Assembly (NCBI RefSeq): GCF_030815145.1
Contig: NZ_JAUSWJ010000001.1
Location: forward strand, 2,046,001 to 2,110,000
DNA length: 64,000 nucleotides
Reading direction: 5' to 3'
Source of the DNA: Kaistia geumhonensis
Lineage (GTDB): Bacteria; Pseudomonadota; Alphaproteobacteria; Rhizobiales; Kaistiaceae
Program-made: the position numbers and the translations under genes
Shown here: positions 7,436 through 14,093 of the stretch, piece after piece
Numbering within the stretch: position 1 is the first letter of the stretch
Layout: every line of letters begins with the position of its first letter
The notes under the pieces: generated by a model
The model's database searches: none
Told to the model about the DNA's origin: nothing
The model's input: only the letters and a program-made list of their open reading frames with translations

Positions 7436-8634
7436 CCGCCCTTGCCTCGCCAGCCGTCGACGACTGGATCGACCGCGCGCGGGCCGTGCCGATCGAGGAG
7501 GTTGCCGCGCGGCTCTACGGGCTCGACTGGAAGAGCCGCGGCCACGAGATGGCATGGGCGTGTCCTGCCTGCGGCGGGCATGACCGCTTCTCGATCAACC
7601 GGCGCAAGCAGGTGTTCCATTGCCGCGCCTCCGGCGAAGGCGGCGACGTCATCGCCATGGTCCGCTATCTCGACGCCTGCGACTTCACCGCGGCCTGCGA
7701 GCGGATCACCGGCGAGGCGCGGCCGGACGGCGCCGGCGGCACGGTCGACGAGGCCGAGCAGCGGCGGCGGGCCGAGCAGCGCGCGGCCGAGCACGAGGAA
7801 CGCGAGCGCGCCGCGGCGGACTATCGCGAGGCCGAGCGGCGGCGATCATGGAAAATCTGGCAGGAGGCCGTGGCGATCCGGCCGATCGACCCGATCGGGC
7901 GTTACCTCGCCGCGCGCGGGATCGCGACCGCCGCGCTTGGCGGCGCGCGCCTCAAGATGACGCCCTCCCTCCCCTTCTATCAGCTCGACGGAAAGCGGCC
8001 GCGCGAGGTGCATAGGGGCCCGGCCATGGTCGGCGCCATCATCGGGCCGGACGGGCGGTTCCGCGGCGTCCACACGACATGGGTCGACCCGGCGACGCAT
8101 GCGAAGGCCGAGATCGCCGATCCCGAAACCGGCGAAGTGCTCTCGCCGAAGAAGGTGCGCGGCTCGGCCGGCGGCAACCATATTCCACTCTCCCGCAACC
8201 CCGTGGCCAGGCGGCTCGTCGTTGGCGAGGGGATCGAGACGGTGCTCTCGGTCAAGCATGCCTGCGCGGCCGAGATGCTGCCCGGCTGGATGGGCGAGAC
8301 GCTCTTCGTCGCCGGGATCTCGCTGGGCAATATCGGCGGGCGCGCGATGGACACGATCCCGCATCCGACCGCGACCCGCACCGACACGCTCGGCCGGGTG
8401 CGCAAGCAGCGCGTGCCGAACGACCAGCCCGACCGCGACCCGCGCTATGCGGCGCTGATGCCGCCCGACGGGGTCGAGGATGTGATCCTGCTCGGCGACG
8501 GCGACAGCGACCGCTTCACCACCGAGATGACGCTGCGCCGCGCGGCCGCGCGCTGGGCTCGGCCGGGCCGCGTGATCAAGGTCGCCTGGGCGCCGGCCGG
8601 CGGCGACTGGAACGATGTGCTGAGGGGGAAGTGA
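7432..8634 (+). CDS. Phage DNA primase (CHC2 zinc finger and Toprim)
   Basis: This 400-residue protein should lay down primers for phage replication. The zinc-binding domain has CPACGGHDRF (Cys44, Cys47, His50) and VFHCRASGEGGDVI (Cys64). A charged, likely coiled segment (115-150) follows. The Toprim catalytic residues appear as VGEGIE (Glu266) and LLGDGDSD (Asp356, Asp358). Its ATG overlaps the stop of the DnaA-like gene. The partner helicase begins 705 bases downstream, beyond a reverse-strand insertion. Confidence 0.88.
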   Translation: MTALASPAVDDWIDRARAVPIEEVAARLYGLDWKSRGHEMAWACPACGGHDRFSINRRKQVFHCRASGEGGDVIAMVRYLDACDFTAACERITGEARPDGAGGTVDEAEQRRRAEQRAAEHEERERAAADYREAERRRSWKIWQEAVAIRPIDPIGRYLAARGIATAALGGARLKMTPSLPFYQLDGKRPREVHRGPAMVGAIIGPDGRFRGVHTTWVDPATHAKAEIADPETGEVLSPKKVRGSAGGNHIPLSRNPVARRLVVGEGIETVLSVKHACAAEMLPGWMGETLFVAGISLGNIGGRAMDTIPHPTATRTDTLGRVRKQRVPNDQPDRDPRYAALMPPDGVEDVILLGDGDSDRFTTEMTLRRAAARWARPGRVIKVAWAPAGGDWNDVLRGK

Positions 8635-8643
8635 CTAATGACG

Positions 8644-9312
8644 CTAGTCCTCCGTAAGCATGACGATGTAGCTCTCCTCATCGAGCGCAACGCTGCGCGA
8701 GTAAAAGGCGTCCTCAAGCGTACCCATATCGACAAAAGGGGACGTAATCGTTCCATCTTGGAAAAGCCGCTCACGTACATTGTCCATCGCCTGGGCGATT
8801 ACAACAGCTTTCGCAGCGTATTTCTTTATGACGTCACTCGGACTTTCCCCAACGGCTGCGTTACCTATCTTGAGATTGCCGAAATCATTTCGGAAGAAAT
8901 TGAGCACGATGCCGAGGCGTCCATCGATCTCGAAAACCTCGGAGTGGTACCTGTTGATGTATTCACCAGCAACGACTGCCCTTTGGAGCGACCATACTCC
9001 GCTGTCAAGCGCGCTCGCAATAAATCTAAGGTCTACAGCGACAGCCAAGAGTATGTCGGTATTTCTCTTCAGCGCTGCGGTCCGATGAAAGCGCTCGTTA
9101 GCTTCGATTTGAGCTTGGGCGGCATCCCAAGCTCTACGAGCGGCCCAAAATGCGGCTGCTATCGCGCCTGCAGAAGTGAGTGTTGGTCCAAGTTTATCGA
9201 TCATATCGAGCGGCGCAAGCGATGGCGTGGCGACCAAGATTGTGAAGCCGCCGATCGCCGTCAGAACGAAGGTGATCGCCCAAGCGGCTTCGCCCAACCA
9301 TTCCTTTTGCAT
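8644..9312 (-). CDS. Reverse-strand membrane protein of unknown function (moron candidate)
   Basis: A 222-residue protein encoded against the direction of the replication operon, between primase and helicase. The N-terminus has two hydrophobic segments (about residues 9-30, with AWAITFVLTAIGGF, and 41-60, with LTSAGAIAAAFWAA) followed by a long helical, soluble region to the end. Base composition is clearly unlike its neighbours: two 60-base samples counted at 8881 and 9001 have 29 and 31 G+C, against 47 in a sample at 7741 in the primase. I know no family for it. An independently transcribed cargo gene expressed in the lysogen, for example a superinfection or defence factor, is the working idea. 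Confidence 0.75.
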   Translation of the reverse strand: MQKEWLGEAAWAITFVLTAIGGFTILVATPSLAPLDMIDKLGPTLTSAGAIAAAFWAARRAWDAAQAQIEANERFHRTAALKRNTDILLAVAVDLRFIASALDSGVWSLQRAVVAGEYINRYHSEVFEIDGRLGIVLNFFRNDFGNLKIGNAAVGESPSDVIKKYAAKAVVIAQAMDNVRERLFQDGTITSPFVDMGTLEDAFYSRSVALDEESYIVMLTED

Positions 9313-9338
9313 AACTTCCCCCAGTCTATCGGTGGCTC

Positions 9339-11138
9339 ATGCTAGACGATCCGCGCCGCCAAATCGCCGATGCGATCGCGCATGCCCAACCGATCGGCCC
9401 CGAACCCCCTTCCTCGGAGGGCGGCGACTTCGACGCCGGCGATGGGCCGGCGCCGTTCGGCGACTATGACGGCGACGAGAACGGGCCTTCCGACCTGCCG
9501 CCCGATGGCAGCGTCGATCCGAACCTCGTCGCCGAATGCGCCCCGCTCGACCATTCCGACACCGACAACGGGCTGCGGCTGCGCAAGCATTTCGGCCGCG
9601 ACCTCGTCGTGATGGAGCAGGCCGGCGCCAAGGTTCCGGCCTTCGTCGCCTGGACCGGGACACATTGGGACGTCGACACCGGCGGGCCGGCCGCGATGCG
9701 CATCGCGCAGAAGATCGGCGCGCTGATCGCGCTCGAGGCCGACCATCTCACCGCGACGCCCGACGAGATCAAGGCCATGCGCCGCGGCGCCGACGCCGAG
9801 GACGAGCTCGACACGCTCGAAGCAAAGGAGAGCCCGACCGACGCGGAGAAGCAGCGCATCCGCCTGTTGCGCGCACTCGTCGACGACGGCGAGGCGGCAA
9901 AGGCCGAGCTCAAGAAGCGGCAGATCGCGCGGCGGAAATTCGGCGTCTCTTCGAAGAACAAGGCGCGGCTCGAGGCCATGCTGGCCTGCGCGGCGCCGCA
10001 TATGCTCATCGAGCCCGAGGCCTTCAACGCCAATCACCTGCTCGTCGCGACGGCGGAATGCACGCTCGCCTTCGACAGGATCTCCGATCCCGAATGCCCC
10101 GATCCGGACGTGACGCGCTGGCTCGGCCGCTGCACGCCGATCCCCGGCCATCGCCGCGAGGACATGATCACGAAGGTGCTGCCGATCGTCTATGACCCGG
10201 CCGCGACCTGCCCGCGCTTCGACGCTTTCCTCGACGAATTCCAGCCGGACGCGGCGACCCGGCGCATGCTGCAGACCTGGTGCGGGCTCGGCCTGCTCGG
10301 CCTCACCAGCCAGCATATCGTCTTCCACTACGGGCTCGGCGCCAACGGCAAGAGCGTCTTCATGGAGACGATCATGCGCGTCATGGGCGACCTCGCCGTC
10401 GGCCTGCCGGCCGAATCGATCACCGGCGACGGCGCGCGCGGCGCCGGCGCGGCGAGCCCTGACCTCGCACGGCTCTATGGCGTCCGCTGCCTGCGCGTGC
10501 TCGAGCTGGCGGCCGACCAGCCGCTGCAGGAGGCGCTGGTCAAGAAGCTGACGGGCGGCGAGCGCATTCCCGTCCGAACGCTCTTCCAGGGCTATTTCGA
10601 GTTCACGCCGATTTTCACCGGGCATATGAGCGGCAACGGCTATCCGCGGATCGACGGAACGGATAACGGAATCTGGCGGCGCATGCTCGTCGTGCACTGG
10701 CCGGTGACGATCGCCGAAGAGCGACGCGAGAATTTCGAGGACGTGCTGGCGCGGTTCGCGCCGGAATATGCCGGCATCCTCAACTGGATGATCGAGGGCG
10801 CCAAGCGCTACATGGCCGAGGGTCTCGTCATCCCCGAGGCGGTGAAGCTCGCCACCAAGGAATATCGCGACGAGATGGACCCGATCGGGCTCTTCGTCGG
10901 CGATTGCGTCAGCCCGGCCGCGGGCGAGAGCGTCACGGCGCGCGAGATGTATCAGGCCTATGTCGCGTGGTCGGAGGCGAACGCCAAGAAGGCCTTCTTC
11001 GAGACGAAGTTCGGCCGCGTGATGAAGACGCGCTTCCGCCGCTCCGAGGGCAGTCCGCGCCGTTATCTCGACTGCCGCCTGCACGATGTGCCGGCCACCG
11101 CGCCCCGCAGCCCCTCGCCAGAGGATTACGAACCCTGA
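9339..11138 (+). CDS. D5-like primase/SF3 replicative helicase
   Basis: A 599-residue protein. The first 70 residues are acidic and probably disordered. Residues about 240-310 match the D5 N-terminal region of phage/plasmid primases (NHLLVATAECTLAFD...). The SF3 helicase Walker A is HYGLGANGKSVF near residues 329-340, with the downstream segment GNGYPRIDGTDNGIWRR typical of this family. A small winged-helix-like domain ends the chain. It should unwind DNA at the phage origin together with the CHC2 primase; the repeat field just after it is the best origin candidate. GGTGG precedes the ATG. Confidence 0.88.
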   Translation: MLDDPRRQIADAIAHAQPIGPEPPSSEGGDFDAGDGPAPFGDYDGDENGPSDLPPDGSVDPNLVAECAPLDHSDTDNGLRLRKHFGRDLVVMEQAGAKVPAFVAWTGTHWDVDTGGPAAMRIAQKIGALIALEADHLTATPDEIKAMRRGADAEDELDTLEAKESPTDAEKQRIRLLRALVDDGEAAKAELKKRQIARRKFGVSSKNKARLEAMLACAAPHMLIEPEAFNANHLLVATAECTLAFDRISDPECPDPDVTRWLGRCTPIPGHRREDMITKVLPIVYDPAATCPRFDAFLDEFQPDAATRRMLQTWCGLGLLGLTSQHIVFHYGLGANGKSVFMETIMRVMGDLAVGLPAESITGDGARGAGAASPDLARLYGVRCLRVLELAADQPLQEALVKKLTGGERIPVRTLFQGYFEFTPIFTGHMSGNGYPRIDGTDNGIWRRMLVVHWPVTIAEERRENFEDVLARFAPEYAGILNWMIEGAKRYMAEGLVIPEAVKLATKEYRDEMDPIGLFVGDCVSPAAGESVTAREMYQAYVAWSEANAKKAFFETKFGRVMKTRFRRSEGSPRRYLDCRLHDVPATAPRSPSPEDYEP

Positions 11139-11153
11139 GACCCTGCGGGGACA

Positions 11154-11450
11154 TCACAGGGTTCACAGGGTTTCACAGGGTTTGCGTCAAACCCTGTGAC
11201 GCGAAAAAGCGTGACTGCTCAAGGCGATAGACTGCCGATCACAGGGTTCACAGGGTTTTCGCGCCTGCGCCTATACATGCGGGGGTTCGGGGGATCATCA
11301 GTCGGCGGCGATTGATGGTGCTTTTACTTCACATATACGCGAGAAAACCCTGCAAACCCTGATCCTCATTCCATAAGATATTGATCCTTATGATATAATC
11401 GCTTCCCAGGGTTTGATTTGAACCCTGTGAAACCCTATCGAACCCTAATG
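11154..11450. repeat. Iteron-like repeat field, candidate replication origin
   Basis: Exact copies of TCACAGGGTT begin at 11154, 11163, 11173, 11239 and 11248 on the forward strand and its complement AACCCTGTGA at 11190 and 11421; partial copies (AAACCCTGC, AAACCCTGA, CAGGGTTTGA, AACCCTATCG, AACCCTAATG) fill 11345-11450. An A+T-rich stretch (11366-11400, with TATAAT at 11394) lies between the clusters. No gene is seen in the 325 bases between the helicase and the next start. Repeats plus an A+T-rich segment next to replication genes fit an origin; regulation of the downstream gene is the alternative. Confidence 0.6.
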
Positions 11451-11463
11451 CGGAGACAGCGCC

Positions 11464-12330
11464 ATGGTGAAGCGGATCGGGATCGAGGCCTTGTTGCGGT
11501 GGACCTATCGGGACGAGCTGCCGAAGGCCGGGGCCGCGCGGGCGCTGTCCGGCGTCGGCATCAAGCGGGCCTATTCGGCCGTCGAGGCCTATGGCGAATA
11601 TCTCTCGCTGATCGACTGCGCCGGCGAGAACCGCTTCGGCGTCGTGGCGGACCTGATGGCCATGGCCGAGCCGTCGATCGATGCGGTGCGCGTCTATGAG
11701 GCGGTGCAGGCGCTGGCGGGCGTCGAATTCGAGCTCGAGGCCGATGACGGCCTGCTCTCGGACATGCCGGTGATCGGTGACGAGATGCCCGGCGTCCTGG
11801 CGCGGGCGCAGAACCGTGTGACGATCGTCGATGCGCAGGGCGCGCGGCTCATCAAGGGCGGGCCGGTCGGTCTGATCGTCAAGCATGCGCTGCTCGGCGG
11901 GTGTCCCGTCTGGGAGGGCGAGGAGCCGGAGCGACGGTTCAGGCGCGCAGCGAGCGGCAATGGCGCGGCGTGGTTCCGCACGATCGTCATCGAGACCTCG
12001 GGCGGGCCGATGGAATGCGAGGTCGACGGCTGGGATGCGACGGGCAAGCGCCCTATGCCGGGCGCCTATCGCAAGGTCGAGTTCGATCCCGACCCGGCGC
12101 CGGTCGCGGAAGGGCGGATCGAATACAAGGTCTGGCACGCGGCACTCGGCGTCCTCACCGATGCGCTCACCGGCGCGCTGGACGGGTTCGACGTCGTGCC
12201 GACCGAGCGCCCTGCCCGGCCCTGGGAAGAGGCGCCGGAGGTGGCGCCGCAGGTGCTGCCGAACCTGACGGCGGCGGCGACGTGGCAGGGCCGGCTTTCG
12301 CATGCTGATCGAAAGCGGCTCGCCGCTTGA
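11464..12330 (+). CDS. Conserved-looking hypothetical phage protein (288 aa)
   Basis: The ATG at 11464 follows the repeat field. The product begins MVKRIGIEALLRWTYRDELP and has an N-terminal helical half and a C-terminal half with beta-strand character (AWFRTIVIETSGGPMECEVD). I do not recognise a family. The gene is alone between the putative origin and a terminator, so it may be transcribed from the TATAAT-like element inside the repeats. It could be a late-gene regulator or an accessory replication factor; neither is shown. Confidence 0.7.
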   Translation: MVKRIGIEALLRWTYRDELPKAGAARALSGVGIKRAYSAVEAYGEYLSLIDCAGENRFGVVADLMAMAEPSIDAVRVYEAVQALAGVEFELEADDGLLSDMPVIGDEMPGVLARAQNRVTIVDAQGARLIKGGPVGLIVKHALLGGCPVWEGEEPERRFRRAASGNGAAWFRTIVIETSGGPMECEVDGWDATGKRPMPGAYRKVEFDPDPAPVAEGRIEYKVWHAALGVLTDALTGALDGFDVVPTERPARPWEEAPEVAPQVLPNLTAAATWQGRLSHADRKRLAA

Positions 12331-12373
12331 CTTGCGGCGTTCCCTTGACTTAGCGTTGGCCACGGTAAGAAAG

Positions 12374-12407
12374 AAGGCTCGGAGCGGTGACGCTGCCGGG
12401 CCTTTTC
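12374..12407. terminator. Intrinsic terminator between convergent genes
   Basis: AAGGCTCGG (12374-12382) pairs with CCGGGCCTT (12396-12404) in a 9-bp stem with one G-T pair, followed by TTCGTT on the forward strand. It lies between the 288-residue gene and the oppositely oriented XRE gene and could serve both. Confidence 0.7.
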
Positions 12408-12412
12408 GTTGA

Positions 12413-12670
12413 TCAGGCGCTTTTGAGGAGCGTCGCCACCGCCAGGATGTCGGTGCGAAGCGCCGCCGGCAGAAGGCGGGCGAGATCCTCGCTCCCGGCG
12501 AGCGGCAGCAGCGCGCGCTCGATCGCGAGGCGGTGCATTGTCTTGAAGACGACCTTGCCCGCCTCGATGTCCTGATAGGACCGCAGGTGGATGCCGAGCA
12601 GCTCGGCCATCCCCGTCTGTGTCAGGCCGAAGGCCTTGCGCAGTTCGGGCAGATCGGACGCTGTGAGCAT
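12413..12670 (-). CDS. XRE-family small transcriptional regulator
   Basis: An 85-residue protein, MLTASDLPELRKAFGLTQTG..., with a canonical XRE helix-turn-helix over residues 5-60 (LTQTGMAELLGIHLRSYQDI) and a short helical tail. AGGAG lies before the ATG. It is the second gene of a leftward pair after a 22-codon peptide gene, and the promoter region upstream contains two palindromes that are plausible operators. It may autoregulate and set expression of the divergent HNH gene. An antitoxin role is possible, since small XRE proteins often pair with small toxins. Confidence 0.75.
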   Translation of the reverse strand: MLTASDLPELRKAFGLTQTGMAELLGIHLRSYQDIEAGKVVFKTMHRLAIERALLPLAGSEDLARLLPAALRTDILAVATLLKSA

Positions 12671-12741
12671 TGCGGCGGCTCCTGTGCTTCGCTATCTTCT
12701 GGGGAACCGGCGGGGTGTGTCAGACCCCGCCGGCCCCCGGC

Positions 12742-12810
12742 TTACCGGCTAATGGAGAGTGTCAGTCTCCACTTGCCGAACCGGACTTGGAAGGTGAGCT
12801 TGATGCTCAT
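12742..12810 (-). CDS. 22-residue cationic peptide gene
   Basis: A short frame with a strong ribosome-binding site (GGAGGC) encodes MSIKLTFQVRFGKWRLTLSI followed by SR. Residues alternate hydrophobic and polar on both sides of a central Gly-Lys, with five basic residues and no acidic one, so an amphipathic beta-hairpin is easily drawn. It precedes the XRE gene in the same direction. It could be a leader peptide, a small toxin or an accessory peptide. The evidence is the start signal and the non-random composition only. Confidence 0.42.
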   Translation of the reverse strand: MSIKLTFQVRFGKWRLTLSISR

Positions 12811-12829
12811 GGTGCCTCCAGTCCGTTGA

Positions 12830-12851
12830 TGTCAGGCGGTATTGCCTGACA
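12830..12851. promoter_or_regulatory. Perfect 8-bp palindrome, operator candidate
   Basis: TGTCAGGC (12830-12837) and GCCTGACA (12844-12851) form an inverted repeat around GGTATT. It sits between the leftward peptide/XRE genes and the rightward HNH gene, as expected for an operator of the XRE protein; no T-run follows, so a terminator is less likely. Confidence 0.5.
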
Positions 12852-12860
12852 CCCTCTTTA

Positions 12861-12908
12861 TACGGTGTTTCCCCATATCGCGCAAGCGGAATATGAGGAA
12901 ACACCGTA
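12861..12908. repeat. Long 12-bp inverted repeat before the HNH gene
   Basis: TACGGTGTTTCC (12861-12872) is repeated inverted as GGAAACACCGTA (12897-12908), and inside them CATAT (12874-12878) pairs with ATATG (12891-12895). The two arms therefore form a near-continuous 17-bp stem with a 12-base loop, 13 bases before the chosen start of the HNH gene. It may be a second operator or an RNA hairpin that limits translation. Confidence 0.55.
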
Positions 12909-12921
12909 TTTGTTTGAGCCC

Positions 12922-13326
12922 ATGCCATCGCGCCCAACGACGTTTCGCCCCGCTGGTCGGCCTGATCGGGCGGAGCAGCGGCGCGTCTATGACGAGCGGC
13001 GCGGCAGTGCCCGCGAGCGCGGCTATAACGTCCGCTGGCAGAAGGCGCGACAGACCTTCCTCGCCCGCTCGCCACTCTGCCTCGGATGCGAGTCTGTCGG
13101 GTGGATCGAGCCGGCGACGGTCGTTGATCACGTCGTGCCCCATGACGGTGATACGGCGCGCTTCTGGGACACGGAGCGCTGGCAGGGCTGCTGCAAGTGG
13201 CACCACGACGTGGTCAAGCAGCGGCTTGAGGATCGGTGGAGGCGCGGCGAGGTCGGCGCCCCGGCGCTCTGGCTGTCGAGCCCCGAGGCCGCCGCCCTGA
13301 CCCGCGCGCTCCGCCCGCTCGGTTGA
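12922..13326 (+). CDS. HNH endonuclease, packaging-associated
   Basis: A 134-residue protein beginning MPSRPTTFRPAGRPDRAEQR. It carries CLGCESVGWIEPATVVDHVV (two zinc cysteines and the Asp-His of the first HNH half), then WQGCCKWHHDVVKQ for the second half. HNH proteins of this size are commonly encoded directly before the small terminase and are needed with the terminase for genome cutting in HK97-like phages. The frame is open upstream to 12865, but those codons come from the inverted repeat, so the later ATG is preferred. Confidence 0.82.
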   Translation: MPSRPTTFRPAGRPDRAEQRRVYDERRGSARERGYNVRWQKARQTFLARSPLCLGCESVGWIEPATVVDHVVPHDGDTARFWDTERWQGCCKWHHDVVKQRLEDRWRRGEVGAPALWLSSPEAAALTRALRPLG

Positions 13327-13457
13327 GGGGGGGTGGGGGGTCGAAAGTTCGGGCCTTTTCGGACAGGACCGGCGCTCCAATAGGGAAGAAATCGGCGCGG
13401 AATTCGGCGGCAGGTTTTTTTTGGCGTCACTCCGGCGCTGCAACATGAGGTGACCCG

Positions 13458-14090
13458 ATGGCTGCGCGTGGCAGGCGGGGTGACCCGGCTGCCCAGGCTG
13501 CGAAGGGGCATCCCGGTCGCCGCCGCAAGAGCGTCAAGAAGATGATCGCCGAGGCGGATCGCGTCGCGAGCCTCCTCGCCGCGGCGCCGCCGATCGGCGA
13601 CGAGTTCTCGCCGCCGGTGTTTCTCACCGACCCGACCGTCGCGCCGGCGCTCAAGATCTGGCGCGACTTCGCGCCCGAGCTTCGGCGAACGAAGCGGCTG
13701 TCGCAGCTGCACCGGCTGCACTTCGCGATGTTCTGCGTTTACTACGGCGAATGGCTGGCGGCGTCGGACGATATCCGTCGCAACGGGACCTTCCAGATGG
13801 TGGCCACCGTCTCCGGCTCGGAGATGGAACGCACCCGGCCGATCGTTGCCTTCCGCGAGATCGCCTATCGCAACGTCATGGAGCTGGGGAAGGAATTCGG
13901 CCTGACGCCGCGCGAGGAATACGCCCTCGTGCGCGACCAGGCGGACGCGGTGTCGCGCAATCCCGGCCTCTTCGGCGACCAGCGCCAGCCCGCGAGCTCC
14001 TCCGAGCCGCCGGCGCCCGCCAAGGCAGACAGCCTGATCGGCTCGCTCGACGCCCTCGATTCGGAACCGCCTCCGGGCCTGCCCAACTAA
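13458..14090 (+). CDS. Terminase small subunit (P27 family)
   Basis: A 210-residue DNA-recognition subunit of the packaging motor. The basic, Gly/Arg-rich N-terminus (MAARGRRGDPAAQAAKGHPG) and the segment PPVFLTDPTVAPALKIWRDF followed by LSQLHRLHFAMFCVYYGEWL are characteristic of P27-type small terminases. GAGGTGA before the ATG supports the start. The 131 bases upstream (13327-13457) hold no gene; they contain G- and T-runs and may include the packaging site, which cannot be read from sequence alone. Confidence 0.85.
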   Translation: MAARGRRGDPAAQAAKGHPGRRRKSVKKMIAEADRVASLLAAAPPIGDEFSPPVFLTDPTVAPALKIWRDFAPELRRTKRLSQLHRLHFAMFCVYYGEWLAASDDIRRNGTFQMVATVSGSEMERTRPIVAFREIAYRNVMELGKEFGLTPREEYALVRDQADAVSRNPGLFGDQRQPASSSEPPAPAKADSLIGSLDALDSEPPPGLPN

Positions 14091-14093
14091 GAG

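Noticed and set aside
11154-11450. A CRISPR array in the repeat field.
   Set aside because: The repeats are only ten bases, occur in both orientations and lack spacers of even length.
12865-12921. The upstream 19 codons of the HNH frame as coding sequence.
   Set aside because: They are made of the arms of a long inverted repeat and both strands read similar peptides, so the later ATG is preferred.
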